Source: Bacteriovoracaceae bacterium
Lineage (GTDB): Bacteria > Bdellovibrionota > Bacteriovoracia > Bacteriovoracales > Bacteriovoracaceae
Assembly: GCA_947461175.1 (NCBI GenBank)
Contig: CANHIY010000004.1
Location: 1-59,713 of the forward strand
DNA length: 59,713 nt
Direction: 5' to 3'
Positions within the stretch are counted from its first letter, which is position 1; each line of letters begins with the position of its first letter. Below the pieces are notes generated by a model. That model saw nothing but the letters and a program-made list of their open reading frames with translations. It was not told the origin of the DNA and ran no database searches. Made by a program: the position numbers and the translations under genes. Of this stretch, positions 18,038 through 26,709 are shown piece by piece.

Positions 18038-18866
18038 GAATTTTTCCCGTTCTTTTTAATTCACTTATAGTTTCAGATAAAATAGTTGCAAATCCAATCA
18101 TGGCCTTTTCTGCCACTTTTTTTACATCACCATGATTGAGCTTTTCTTCCTTTATACCAGCAGCGTAATTTGTTACACAGGCAACGGCTGCCACTTTTAA
18201 CCCCAGATGGGCTGCTGCTATCACTTCTGGGACGGTACTCATCCCAACCAGGTCAGCTCCTAAAGTCCGGAGCATTTTAATCTCTGCTGGAGTTTCATAA
18301 CTTGGTCCTAGTACGGAGCAATAGACTCCTGTTTTTAGATTAATTTGGTGATGACCTGCAACTTCATGAATGAGCTCCCGAAGTTCCTTGTCATAGGCAT
18401 TACTCATATCTGGAAAACGTGGGCCTAATTCTGAAATATTGTGTCCAACGAGCGGGTTTTTCCCTGTTAAATTGATATGATCAGATATTGTGACCAAATC
18501 TCCTGGGTGGAAATGGGTGTTTATTCCACCTGAGGCATTAGTGAGAAAAAGAAACTTAATCCCAAGGCAGCCTAAAGTGCGGACCGGGTGAATAATTTCT
18601 TCCATAGGATACCCTTCATAAGGATGAATTCGCCCAGAGAGTGCCGCCACAGTTACTCCATAAACTTCACCTACTATCAGTGCTCCTGAGTGACCTTCAA
18701 CGGAGGTTTTTTTAAAAAAAGGGATGTCATCATAGGGAATGATGATCTTATTTTTTATTTCATCAACATAGATACCTAAGCCAGATCCTAGGACAATTCC
18801 CACCTGAGGCATATGAGATAATTTAGATTTGATGTAATCAGCAGAACTTTTGATTTTTTCTAACAT
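18027..18866 (-). CDS. punA: Purine-nucleoside phosphorylase (trimeric type)
   Basis: 279 residues of the trimeric PNP family. Motifs: VLGSGLGIYVDEI (phosphate site), GHSGALIVGEV, RIHPYEGYP, FLTNASGGIN, GPSYETPAEI and CVTNYAAG; the Asn in the last motif is typical of guanosine/inosine-specific enzymes. Splits purine (deoxy)nucleosides with phosphate into base and (deoxy)ribose 1-phosphate. AGGA precedes the ATG. It follows deoA by 11 bases. Confidence 0.95.
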   Translation of the reverse strand: MLEKIKSSADYIKSKLSHMPQVGIVLGSGLGIYVDEIKNKIIIPYDDIPFFKKTSVEGHSGALIVGEVYGVTVAALSGRIHPYEGYPMEEIIHPVRTLGCLGIKFLFLTNASGGINTHFHPGDLVTISDHINLTGKNPLVGHNISELGPRFPDMSNAYDKELRELIHEVAGHHQINLKTGVYCSVLGPSYETPAEIKMLRTLGADLVGMSTVPEVIAAAHLGLKVAAVACVTNYAAGIKEEKLNHGDVKKVAEKAMIGFATILSETISELKRTGKIHEK

Positions 18867-18877
18867 GAATTTTTTCC

Positions 18878-20197
18878 TTAACTCAATTTATCAATTATAA
18901 TTTTTGGGTGTTTGATTTTTTTTGTCGTAGTTTTGATCACATCTTTTAAAAATCTTTCTTTTACAAATTGAGCAATCTGATTTTGATGAGCATGATGAAT
19001 AATGGTCACAATCGGTTCTCCTTTTTTAACAAAGTCCCCGATCTTTTGATGAAAACTAAAACCGACACCATGATCAATGATGTCTGATTTGGATTTTCTC
19101 CCACCTCCGAGTTCTATCAACAAAAGTCCTATCAATGAATTATCAAACATTTCAATAAAGCCTGACTTTTTTGCCCTGACGATAGTCTTTTCTAAGGCCA
19201 TGGGAAGGAGAGTATAGTCTTCAACGACTCGAACATCCCCACCTTGAGAGAGGATGAGTTTTTTAAATTCTTCCAGTGCTTTTCCAGATTTTAACATAAG
19301 CTCGGCTTTCTTTCTTGCCTTAAGAAAAGTTGTTTCAACTCCCGCAAGATGAATCATGTGTGCGGCCAATTCTAGGGAAAGGTTTGTAAGGTCTTCTGGT
19401 CCACGCCCTTTTAAAGTTTCTATACTTTCAACAATTTCATTCGAATGACCAACCTCCCGCCCAAGAGGTTGGTTCATATCAGTGATTAGTGCCACAGCCT
19501 TTTTTTTAAATCTTCTGGCCGTTGTGATGAGACTTTTACCAAGATTTCTTGCATCTTTGGTTGTTCTCATGAACGCACCCGTTCCCGTTTTTATATCAAA
19601 AACCATTCCATTAGCGCCCTCTGCAAGTTTCTTGCTCATAATAGAGGCAGTAATTAATGGAATGGAGTCAATGGTGGCGGTAACATCTCTAAGGGCATAG
19701 ATCAGTTTGTCTGCGGGAGCGATTTCTGGTGTTTGTCCGATTAAAACAATTTTTTCTTTGTGTAATTTCTTGGCAAATTCCTTCAAGCTCAAGGTGGTTT
19801 GAAAGCCGGCGATAGCTTCAATTTTATCAATTGTTCCTCCCGTGTGACCTAAGCCTCTTCCGGCCATCATAGGAACCTTGACTCCAGCCGCACTAGCAAT
19901 GGGGGCCAGAATAAATGAAGCTTTGTCTCCAATTCCACCGGTAGAGTGCTTATCAATAATATTACGCTCTGGAAAAATAAGTCGTTCCCCGGAGTGTAAC
20001 ATGGCATCTGTCAGAGCAGAGGTTTCAGAGAGATCCATGCCCTTGATAAACATGGCCATCAACATAGCTGACATTTGATAATCAGGTATTTTATTTTCAG
20101 TGTAATTTTTTATAAACCAATTAATCTCCTGAGAGGTTAATTTCTTTCCATTTTTTTTTTTATCGATCAAACTATAAACCTGGAATTCATTTTTCAT
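18878..20197 (-). CDS. deoA: Thymidine/pyrimidine-nucleoside phosphorylase
   Basis: 439 residues from the ATG at 20197 (an in-frame ATG three codons earlier at 20206 has no ribosome binding site, while GAGG sits just upstream of 20197). Signature DKHSTGGIGDKASFILAP followed by PMMAGRGLGHTGGTIDKIE identifies the glycosyltransferase family 3 nucleoside phosphorylases. N-terminal helical domain, central alpha/beta domain and C-terminal PYNP domain are complete. Thymidine versus general pyrimidine specificity is not resolved here. First gene of deoA-punA-cdd. Confidence 0.95.
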   Translation of the reverse strand: MKNEFQVYSLIDKKKNGKKLTSQEINWFIKNYTENKIPDYQMSAMLMAMFIKGMDLSETSALTDAMLHSGERLIFPERNIIDKHSTGGIGDKASFILAPIASAAGVKVPMMAGRGLGHTGGTIDKIEAIAGFQTTLSLKEFAKKLHKEKIVLIGQTPEIAPADKLIYALRDVTATIDSIPLITASIMSKKLAEGANGMVFDIKTGTGAFMRTTKDARNLGKSLITTARRFKKKAVALITDMNQPLGREVGHSNEIVESIETLKGRGPEDLTNLSLELAAHMIHLAGVETTFLKARKKAELMLKSGKALEEFKKLILSQGGDVRVVEDYTLLPMALEKTIVRAKKSGFIEMFDNSLIGLLLIELGGGRKSKSDIIDHGVGFSFHQKIGDFVKKGEPIVTIIHHAHQNQIAQFVKERFLKDVIKTTTKKIKHPKIIIDKLS

Positions 20198-20222
20198 AAT
20201 CCTCATTTTTCACACAACTTAT

Positions 20223-20251
20223 TTGCAAACATTGAAGAAGGGATTTATCAT
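20223..20251 (+). promoter_or_regulatory. Putative promoter for the small secreted gene at 20299
   Basis: TTGCAA (20223-20228), 17-base spacer, TATCAT (20246-20251; 5 of 6 consensus). Its -10 box occupies nearly the same bases as the -10 of the opposing deoA promoter. Confidence 0.45.
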
Positions 20252-20276
20252 AATCTTAACCTCTCCCCCTTGGCAA
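20247..20276 (-). promoter_or_regulatory. Putative promoter of the deoA-punA-cdd operon
   Basis: Read on the minus strand: TTGCCA (20276-20271, 5 of 6), 18-base spacer, TATGAT (20252-20247, 5 of 6). Transcription would begin near 20240, about 40 bases before the deoA start. This is among the best sigma70-type matches in the window. Confidence 0.55.
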
Positions 20277-20298
20277 TTTTACTCCTGAGGACCTGGAT

Positions 20299-20724
20299 AT
20301 GAAGAAAATTCTCTTAACTTTTTTGTTACTAACTCTTGCCTGTGCTAATTTGGGTATAAATTCTTCCTGGGCACAAGAAGGTACAGGTGATCAGAATAGT
20401 GAAGATGTGCTTAAAAAAACTCAGGAGGATATTATGCTGGTGGGTGCTTCAGGTGTCGTAGGGGCAGTGCTTGGTTTATCTACACTTTCTTTCGTTGAGA
20501 CTCCTTCTCGTCATATTTATAATATTTGGACAGGAGCAGCCTTAGGGATTATCGCAGGTGTCATTTATGTTGCCTATAACAGCGCACAAAGGGGATCTGA
20601 AGACTTACAATCTTCTTTGGAATTTAATTCCAGTGAACGTTTGGCCTGGCATCACGAAAAAACAACTATTTCCTCTTTCCCTAAAAACCAGCTAGGTACG
20701 CAATTTTTTCAATTAAGTTTTTAG
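20299..20724 (+). CDS. Small exported membrane-associated protein, unknown
   Basis: 141 residues, GAGGA upstream. Signal peptide 1-26 ending at SSWAQ, an acidic segment, then two hydrophobic helices (about 50-68 and 78-95) rich in Gly and Ala, and a polar C-terminal tail. No enzyme motif. It lies between the divergent deoA promoter and nupC, which has its own promoter, so function in nucleoside uptake is only a positional guess. Confidence 0.75.
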   Translation: MKKILLTFLLLTLACANLGINSSWAQEGTGDQNSEDVLKKTQEDIMLVGASGVVGAVLGLSTLSFVETPSRHIYNIWTGAALGIIAGVIYVAYNSAQRGSEDLQSSLEFNSSERLAWHHEKTTISSFPKNQLGTQFFQLSF

Positions 20725-20738
20725 CCAAAGACTTTCTC

Positions 20739-20767
20739 TTGCGCTAGGTTTCGGCTCTGGGTATAAC
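20739..20767 (+). promoter_or_regulatory. Putative nupC promoter
   Basis: TTGCGC (20739-20744), 17-base spacer, TATAAC (20762-20767), 40 bases before the nupC ATG at 20807. Confidence 0.5.
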
Positions 20768-20806
20768 TCATTTAAGTTAAAATTAATTTTACAATTAGGA
20801 TGAATC

Positions 20807-22024
20807 ATGGATCGTCTAATTTCTTTTATTGGCCTCTTGGTCATGATCGGGATTGCTTATTTATTGAGTGAAAAGAAAAAGGCGATTCAGTGGCGCACAG
20901 TAATTACAGGAGTTCTTCTTCAAATTGTTTTTGGTCTTTTGATTCTTAAAACAAATGTTGGAAGAAATGTTTTTGATTCTATCGGTAAAGGCTTTAATGC
21001 CCTGTTAGGCTACACTGGAGAAGGAGCCAAATTTCTTTTTGGTAACCTTGCTACACCTTCTGATAGCCTTGGTTTTATCTTTGCAACCATGGTCCTTCCC
21101 ACCATTATTTTCATGAGTGCTCTTATGTCAGTTCTCTATCACATAGGGTTTATGCAAAAAATTGTGGAGATTGTGGCAAGGGTCATGATGTGGGCGATGA
21201 AAACCTCTGGGGCCGAATCATTGGCCGCCGCCGCTAACATCTTTGTGGGACAAACTGAGGCTCCTCTGGTGATTAAGCCTTTCGTAGGGAAAATGACCAA
21301 ATCAGAACTTATGTGCCTTATGACTGGGGGAATGGCCACAGTTGCCGGTGGTGTTCTTGCCGCTTATGTGGGATTTGGGATAGATGCTGGGCACTTACTT
21401 GCGGCATCGGTCATGTCTGCGCCAGCTGCCCTGGTTTGTGCCAAGCTTATGGTTCCAGAGACTGAAGAATCCGTCACAGCGGGAGTTGTGAAAGTGGATC
21501 TTCCAAAAATTTCGGCGAATGTTGTAGATGCAGCTGCCACTGGAGCTTCCGATGGACTTAAGCTTGCAGTTAATGTTGCCGCAATGCTCTTGGCATTTAT
21601 TGCACTCATTGCTTTACTCAACGGTCTTTTATCTGGAGTTGGTAACCTCTTTGGTTTCCCAAACTTAACTTTTGAACTCTTGATGGGCTACTTGAATGCG
21701 CCGGTGGCCTGGTTACTGGGAGTTCCCTGGGAAGATTGTTTAAAGGTGGGCTCAATTCTTGGGAAAAAACTAGTTCTCAATGAATTCGTTGGCTATTTAG
21801 ATCTTATTGCTGCAAAGGATCAGATCTCTGAACGTGCCATGATCATCTCAACTTATGCATTGTGTGGTTTTTCTAATTTTTCTTCCATTGCTATTCAACT
21901 TGGTGGAATTGGGACCATGGCACCAGAAAAAAGACCAGTTCTTGCCGCCTATGGGATGAAGTCGCTTATTGGTGGTACTCTTGCTTGCTACATGACAGCA
22001 TGTATTGCCGGACTTTTTATTTGA
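20807..22024 (+). CDS. nupC: Concentrative nucleoside transporter NupC
   Basis: 405 residues of the CNT family, with about ten hydrophobic segments. Substrate-site signatures are present: GQTEAPLVIKPF (first half) and NEFVGYLDL (second half). Inner-membrane symporter importing nucleosides with H+ or Na+. It diverges from the nucleoside phosphorylase operon, so import and breakdown are encoded side by side. Confidence 0.95.
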   Translation: MDRLISFIGLLVMIGIAYLLSEKKKAIQWRTVITGVLLQIVFGLLILKTNVGRNVFDSIGKGFNALLGYTGEGAKFLFGNLATPSDSLGFIFATMVLPTIIFMSALMSVLYHIGFMQKIVEIVARVMMWAMKTSGAESLAAAANIFVGQTEAPLVIKPFVGKMTKSELMCLMTGGMATVAGGVLAAYVGFGIDAGHLLAASVMSAPAALVCAKLMVPETEESVTAGVVKVDLPKISANVVDAAATGASDGLKLAVNVAAMLLAFIALIALLNGLLSGVGNLFGFPNLTFELLMGYLNAPVAWLLGVPWEDCLKVGSILGKKLVLNEFVGYLDLIAAKDQISERAMIISTYALCGFSNFSSIAIQLGGIGTMAPEKRPVLAAYGMKSLIGGTLACYMTACIAGLFI

Positions 22025-22032
22025 TCTAAAAC

Positions 22033-22084
22033 AATGTATCCTGACCAAGAATACAATTAAAAGTTTTTAAAGTTAGGATACATT
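22033..22084 (+). promoter_or_regulatory. Stem over the rng ribosome binding site
   Basis: AATGTATCCTGAC (22033-22045) pairs with GTTAGGATACATT (22072-22084): 13 consecutive pairs including one G-T, with a 26-base loop. The 3' arm contains the AGGA ribosome binding site of rng and ends one base before its ATG at 22086. In RNA this would hide the translation start, suggesting translational control, possibly by RNase cleavage of the stem. Confidence 0.6.
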
Positions 22085-22085
22085 C

Positions 22086-23663
22086 ATGGCGAAAGAATTA
22101 GTGGTGAACCAGACTCACAGCGAGTCTCGTATTGCCCTTATTGAGAATGGGGAGATGCTAGATTTCCTCATAGAAAGACAATCAACCAAAAATGAATCGG
22201 CCCCAATCGTTGGTAATATTTACCTCGGAAGAGTCCTGAGAGTTCTTCCTGGTATGCAGTCTGCCTTTGTTGATATTGGACAAGAGAGGGCGGCTTTTCT
22301 TTACGTTGACGATGCTTACCTTCCTACTATGGAGGAGCAGCGTGAAATGCAAAGTAGGATTGAAATGGCCGAATCTTCTACCAAAAGGTTAGGAGAAATT
22401 ATCCCTGATGAATTTTCAACTCTGACAGAAACCGTGGATATGAAATACCGGCCAGATGTGAAAATTCAGGATTTTCTCAAAGAGGGGGATGAAATTGTGG
22501 TTCAGATCGCAAAAGAACCCATCTCCACGAAAGGTCCCAGAGTAACAAGACACATTACCCTCGCTGGTCGGCATATCGTTTACATGCCTTTTATTGAGCA
22601 TATTGGGGTCTCAAGAAGAATTGAATCAGAGGAAGAAAGAAAGCGCTTAAAAGATATTTTGGATTCGATAAGACCTGAGGGAGTTGGTGTCATTGCAAGA
22701 ACAGTGGCGGAAGGACAAAGTTATAAGGTTCTTAAGAGTGATTATAATAACCTAGTGAAGATCTGGAAAGATGTTCAAAAAAAGATGGAAAAAGCCAAGG
22801 CTCCTCTTGAACTTCACCAGGATCTCTCTTTTATTCAGCGCTCTCTTAGAGACATCATGGATGAGGACGTAGATAACATTGTAGCTGACTCTAAATCCAG
22901 CGTGAAACAGATTGAAAAATTTATTCAAAGATTTATTCCTCATCATAAAGCGAAAATTAAGTTTTATGAGAGCGAGATTCCTATTTTTGAACATTACGGA
23001 ATAGATATCGAAATTGAACGTGCCTTGTCGAATCAGGTTTTTTTAAAGTCAGGTGGATCAATCAATATTGACCAGACCGAGGCCCTTGTTTCTATTGATG
23101 TGAACACTGGAAAATTTGTTGGCAAAAAGACTCTTGAAGAAACAATTCTGAAAACTAACCTCGAAGCCGTTAAAGAAATCTCTTATCAACTTCGTCTAAG
23201 AAACTGCGGTGGAATCATTATCATTGATTTTATTGATATGGAGAAGGAAGAACATAGGGTCCAGGTTTATCAGGCCCTACTAGAAGCTTTAAAAAAGGAC
23301 AGGTCTAAAACTAATGTCCTCCCCATATCGGGCCTGGGTTTAGTCGAAATGACGAGAAAGAGGACACGGGATACCCTCATCAGAACAATGTGCGAGCCTT
23401 GCCCGTACTGTGAAGGAATCGGAAGGATAAAATCAGTAGAAACTGTTAGCTTTGAGGTGATTAGAGAAGTTCAGAAAATGATGAAACGCACTCAAGCCCA
23501 AAAAATTACCATATTTGCTCATCCTGAAGTTTGTGCCAAACTTTCTTCAGAGGATTTTGGCATCATTGAGGCCCTGGAGGAGACACACAATAAAACTTTA
23601 CTGGTCAGGGCCGACAATAACTATCACTCTGAACAGTATGAAATTTATGCTCCTGAATCTTAA
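22086..23663 (+). CDS. rng: Ribonuclease E/G family endoribonuclease
   Basis: 525 residues, the size of RNase G (no long C-terminal scaffold as in RNase E). S1 domain about 35-150 with an insertion, then the catalytic core: Asp in LVSIDVNTGKFVGKK and Asp in GGIIIIDFIDMEKEEHR are the metal ligands, and CEPCPYCEGIG is the zinc-link. Processes rRNA precursors and starts mRNA decay. Its own leader carries a stem over the ribosome binding site, and E. coli RNase E is known to control its own mRNA through its leader. Confidence 0.95.
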   Translation: MAKELVVNQTHSESRIALIENGEMLDFLIERQSTKNESAPIVGNIYLGRVLRVLPGMQSAFVDIGQERAAFLYVDDAYLPTMEEQREMQSRIEMAESSTKRLGEIIPDEFSTLTETVDMKYRPDVKIQDFLKEGDEIVVQIAKEPISTKGPRVTRHITLAGRHIVYMPFIEHIGVSRRIESEEERKRLKDILDSIRPEGVGVIARTVAEGQSYKVLKSDYNNLVKIWKDVQKKMEKAKAPLELHQDLSFIQRSLRDIMDEDVDNIVADSKSSVKQIEKFIQRFIPHHKAKIKFYESEIPIFEHYGIDIEIERALSNQVFLKSGGSINIDQTEALVSIDVNTGKFVGKKTLEETILKTNLEAVKEISYQLRLRNCGGIIIIDFIDMEKEEHRVQVYQALLEALKKDRSKTNVLPISGLGLVEMTRKRTRDTLIRTMCEPCPYCEGIGRIKSVETVSFEVIREVQKMMKRTQAQKITIFAHPEVCAKLSSEDFGIIEALEETHNKTLLVRADNNYHSEQYEIYAPES

Positions 23664-23669
23664 ATTGTT

Positions 23670-24929
23670 ATGTTTAAAAAGCTTAATCTTCAGGAAAAAA
23701 TATTTTTAATTTTCACCTTTGTTCTTGGTCTTTTCCTATCTATTGTTTACTTATCTAACCAAGTCATCGTCCAGGACAGTGTTCAGCTTTTGGAAAGGGG
23801 ATACCTTTTCTCTCAAGGCTATCTTTTCCCTTTTGGGCCACGCTCCACCAATACAAACTATGTTTACGGGCCTTTCATCTCAGTCTTTGTAGGACTTTTT
23901 CTTAAACTCTATCAGCATCCCCTTTCACCACTGATGGGTATTTTAGTCCTACATGTTGGAAGTTTTTTTCTTCTTCTAAGAACAACTTTTTTAACTAAAA
24001 ATCTTCAATCTTTTCTTGTCTTTATTTTTCTTTTCTGGGCAACTCCTTGGAGGGCGAGTGAGGTTTTTCTTTGGAATCCAGCCTTTCTTTTTCCGCTCTC
24101 GGCTCTATGGCTTTATGGTTTAGATTGTTGCCTCAGAAATAAATCATTTTTAGGTACTTTTTTAATGGTGATATCAATTGCCATAAATTTTCAAATTCAT
24201 AATTCATTTTTATTTCTGGCGGTCCTATCACTCATTCTAGTTTTCACAAAAACCATGAGGGTAAATTATCTTGCCGTTTTTCTGGGAGCTTTGGTTGGGA
24301 TTCTTCTCCTGCTACCAACAGTTTATGTTTTTCTAAAGCATCCTGAAATACTTCAGCAAAACCAGAAGAAAGCTCCACTTTTCCACAATCTCATCCAGGG
24401 AGGTGAGGCGCTGAAAGGTCTTCTTTACTGGTTCAGGTATCCCTCCCTCTATTTTGGTGCAACTACTTTTCAGTTGCCAAAACTCATTTGGAATATGGCA
24501 AATTTTCAACAAAAGGTCTGGTTCATTTTGAAGTGGTCCATGGCCCTCCTGAGCTTAGTGGTTGTGATAGTCGCTAACTTCAAATTTTTTCGCTCAATGA
24601 ATCCTTCTTTTTTAAAAAGGCTCACTTTATACGCCTTAGGCTCCTTACTTTTTGTTTCATGCCTATCACCGGTACCATTTAATTTTTGGCACCTTTACCT
24701 CATTTTTCCCTTTTCTCTAATTCCTTTGTCTGAATACTTATCCCATCGTAAAAAGTTTATTCCAATCCTCTTAGCCATTTCTTTTTATAATATTCTTTAC
24801 TCTGTCATCACTTCTAGCCGAAGTTATAAACATGATGCCACTAGCTCTCAAATGAACTCCTTCGATAAAATCAGGAACCACTATCCAGAGATTGAAAAAA
24901 AATACGTTAAATATTCCTTGAAACTATAG
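23670..24929 (+). CDS. Polytopic membrane protein, GT-C glycosyltransferase-like
   Basis: 419 residues with about ten to eleven membrane segments. The first periplasmic loop after helix 1 has an acidic residue in the position typical of GT-C enzymes (NQVIVQDSVQLLERGYLF), and the loop carries GPRSTNTNYVYGP. GT-C enzymes transfer sugars from lipid carriers on the outer face of the membrane. The assignment rests on topology and this loop, not on a firm family match. It starts 6 bases after rng stops. Confidence 0.6.
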   Translation: MFKKLNLQEKIFLIFTFVLGLFLSIVYLSNQVIVQDSVQLLERGYLFSQGYLFPFGPRSTNTNYVYGPFISVFVGLFLKLYQHPLSPLMGILVLHVGSFFLLLRTTFLTKNLQSFLVFIFLFWATPWRASEVFLWNPAFLFPLSALWLYGLDCCLRNKSFLGTFLMVISIAINFQIHNSFLFLAVLSLILVFTKTMRVNYLAVFLGALVGILLLLPTVYVFLKHPEILQQNQKKAPLFHNLIQGGEALKGLLYWFRYPSLYFGATTFQLPKLIWNMANFQQKVWFILKWSMALLSLVVVIVANFKFFRSMNPSFLKRLTLYALGSLLFVSCLSPVPFNFWHLYLIFPFSLIPLSEYLSHRKKFIPILLAISFYNILYSVITSSRSYKHDATSSQMNSFDKIRNHYPEIEKKYVKYSLKL

Positions 24930-25033
24930 AGATATCAATTGTTTGCGGTTCTTTTTGAGAGAAAAATAAAATTTTGGACGCTTTGTGGTAAGTGTGCTAG
25001 GTTTCAGTGGACATTTTTTATATATTTCATCTC

Positions 25034-25058
25034 GCTCATGGCAATGTTGTCCATGGGC
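25034..25058 (+). promoter_or_regulatory. Leader hairpin before the S6-S18 gene
   Basis: GCTCATGG (25034-25041) pairs with CCATGGGC (25051-25058), 8 pairs with one G-T, loop of 9, ending 23 bases before the start at 25082. In several bacteria the S6:S18 complex binds an rpsF leader hairpin to repress its operon; the known CCG-bulge motif is not evident here, so function is inferred from position only. Confidence 0.35.
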
Positions 25059-25081
25059 TTAATTATAATCCAGGAGGAAAT

Positions 25082-25693
25082 ATGATCTACGAAACGGCCT
25101 TTGTCGTTCGCCCTGATGCATCTGAAGAAGTTGTGTCATCCATCAAGAACTCCCTAACCGAAACTTTTAAAGAGTTTGGTGCTGAAGTTCTTGTTAATGA
25201 TTCATGGGGAGTAAAAACGTTTGCTCAGCCCACTGAATCTGGCCTAAAAAAAGGCGCTTATCATTATTTCATGTATAAAGGTGCAGGTAACCTGAATGCA
25301 GAAATTGAGCGTAAATTCCGCATTAACGAAAATCTTGTTCGTCATCTCATCATTAAGTTAGGTGAAGATAATAAACAAGCAGAAATCGTTAAAAACTACA
25401 AAAATCCTAACCACACTCAAGCGGCTCAGATTGACGATGAATTTGGTGGTGGAGAGGATAAAGACAAGAAGATGCACTCTAAAAGAAAGTCTTGTTGGTT
25501 TTCTGCGAAGAAAACATCTCCAGACTGGAAAGATCCAAAATCTTATTCTTGGCTTGTGAATGAATTTGGAAAAATTTCACCTTCTCGTATTACTGGTCTG
25601 ACACCGACTTTTCAGCGTCGTGCAAACGAAGCGATTAAGCGTGGTCGTAACATGCTTCTTATTAGCTACCAGTCTAACGAAACAGCTCGCTAA
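25082..25693 (+). CDS. rpsF-rpsR: Fused 30S ribosomal proteins bS6 and bS18
   Basis: 203 residues from the ATG at 25082, which has AGGAGG with ideal spacing; an upstream in-frame GTG (25007) adds 25 unrelated residues and is rejected. Residues 1-97 are bS6 (MIYETAFVVRPDASEE, KKGAYHYFMY, ERKFRINENLVRHLI). Residues 98-130 are an acidic and Gly-rich linker. Residues 132-200 are bS18 (KRKSCWFSAKK, GKISPSRITGL, FQRRANEAIKRGR). No stop codon separates them. S6 and S18 are direct neighbours on the 30S platform, so a tethered pair is sterically plausible. An internal ATG at 25472 could also start a separate S18, with only a distant ribosome binding site (GGAGAGG, 14 bases upstream). Confidence 0.93.
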   Translation: MIYETAFVVRPDASEEVVSSIKNSLTETFKEFGAEVLVNDSWGVKTFAQPTESGLKKGAYHYFMYKGAGNLNAEIERKFRINENLVRHLIIKLGEDNKQAEIVKNYKNPNHTQAAQIDDEFGGGEDKDKKMHSKRKSCWFSAKKTSPDWKDPKSYSWLVNEFGKISPSRITGLTPTFQRRANEAIKRGRNMLLISYQSNETAR

Positions 25694-25714
25694 TTTTTGG
25701 AGAAATTAAAAGGT

Positions 25715-26695
25715 ATGAATTCTGAAGTGATGCAAACTCCACAACTCTCCCTAGGTCGTTTGTTCCTTTTAGGAGCAAGTTCTTTGGTGTTGTGTATTAG
25801 TTTCATCATGTCAATCTTTGCCCCCTTTCCTCTGGCCTTAGCTGTGATTATGTACGGCCGAACCAAAGGTTATCTGATTGGTTTGTCAGGGCTCATTACG
25901 AGTTTTATTCTGGCCAATTTGATTTACGGGGACCTCACGTTGTTTGGATTTTATTTTTGTGTGTTGATTTTTGGGTTTGGAATAGCTGAAATAGTTATTC
26001 GTGGTTTTACTCCTGTTAAGGCGATGGTCGTTTTTGGGATATCCTTTATCCTCATTCTGTCTGGTTCATTAGCTGGAGTCCTTAAATCTTTAAATCTCTC
26101 GCCTAAGAATTTCATTCTTCAACAACTACAGTTAAGTGCGGATAAAATTGCTGAGCAAAAGAAAATTGTTGAAATGAGTGGAGATCAAAATTCCCTGGAA
26201 GTTCTTCAATTACTTGACCGGCCTGATTTACTGGCAGATCAATTATTGGAACTTTTCCCAAGTTACTTTTTTATGGGAGTTTTCATCATGCTTTGGTTTA
26301 ACATGTTTCTGGTATTAAAAAGCAGAAGGCTTTTGTTTTCCGGTCAGGATTATCCCTTTTCAGAGAAAGATCTTTTGAATTTCAAAGTGCCTTTTGGTTT
26401 TGTAGCCATCTTAGTCATCGGATTAGTGTTTGCAGTTTGGGGAGAGGAACTAGGGTCAGTGTTTTACGAGAAAATAGGATTTACACTCATCAGGTGCCTT
26501 GGACTTTTTTATTTTTTCCAGGGTTTTGGTGTCTTTAGTGACTTACTCAATTTCGTAGGCATTGCCGGTTTTTTTCGTTCTCTGATTGTTATGGTCACTA
26601 TCTTTATGGCGAGTTATCTGATTGCAGCTGCAGGGTTATTTGATAATTGGTTTGATTTTAGAAAGTATTTTGTAAAGCGTACAACGAAAGACTAA
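25715..26695 (+). CDS. DUF2232-type membrane protein
   Basis: 326 residues from ATG 25715 (GGAG 12 bases upstream; an in-frame TTG at 25697 has no binding site). About eight membrane segments with a cytoplasmic or periplasmic helical insert between helices 4 and 5. Position between rpsR and rplI, and topology, match the DUF2232/YybS family found in this operon in many bacteria. Function is unknown. Confidence 0.8.
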   Translation: MNSEVMQTPQLSLGRLFLLGASSLVLCISFIMSIFAPFPLALAVIMYGRTKGYLIGLSGLITSFILANLIYGDLTLFGFYFCVLIFGFGIAEIVIRGFTPVKAMVVFGISFILILSGSLAGVLKSLNLSPKNFILQQLQLSADKIAEQKKIVEMSGDQNSLEVLQLLDRPDLLADQLLELFPSYFFMGVFIMLWFNMFLVLKSRRLLFSGQDYPFSEKDLLNFKVPFGFVAILVIGLVFAVWGEELGSVFYEKIGFTLIRCLGLFYFFQGFGVFSDLLNFVGIAGFFRSLIVMVTIFMASYLIAAAGLFDNWFDFRKYFVKRTTKD

Positions 26696-26709
26696 TTTAG
26701 GAGAAAAAT

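Noticed and set aside
25007-25081. In-frame 25-codon extension of the S6-S18 gene from a GTG
   Set aside because: The ATG at 25082 has a perfect AGGAGG and begins exactly at the bS6 N-terminus; the extension has no resemblance to S6 and covers the leader hairpin.
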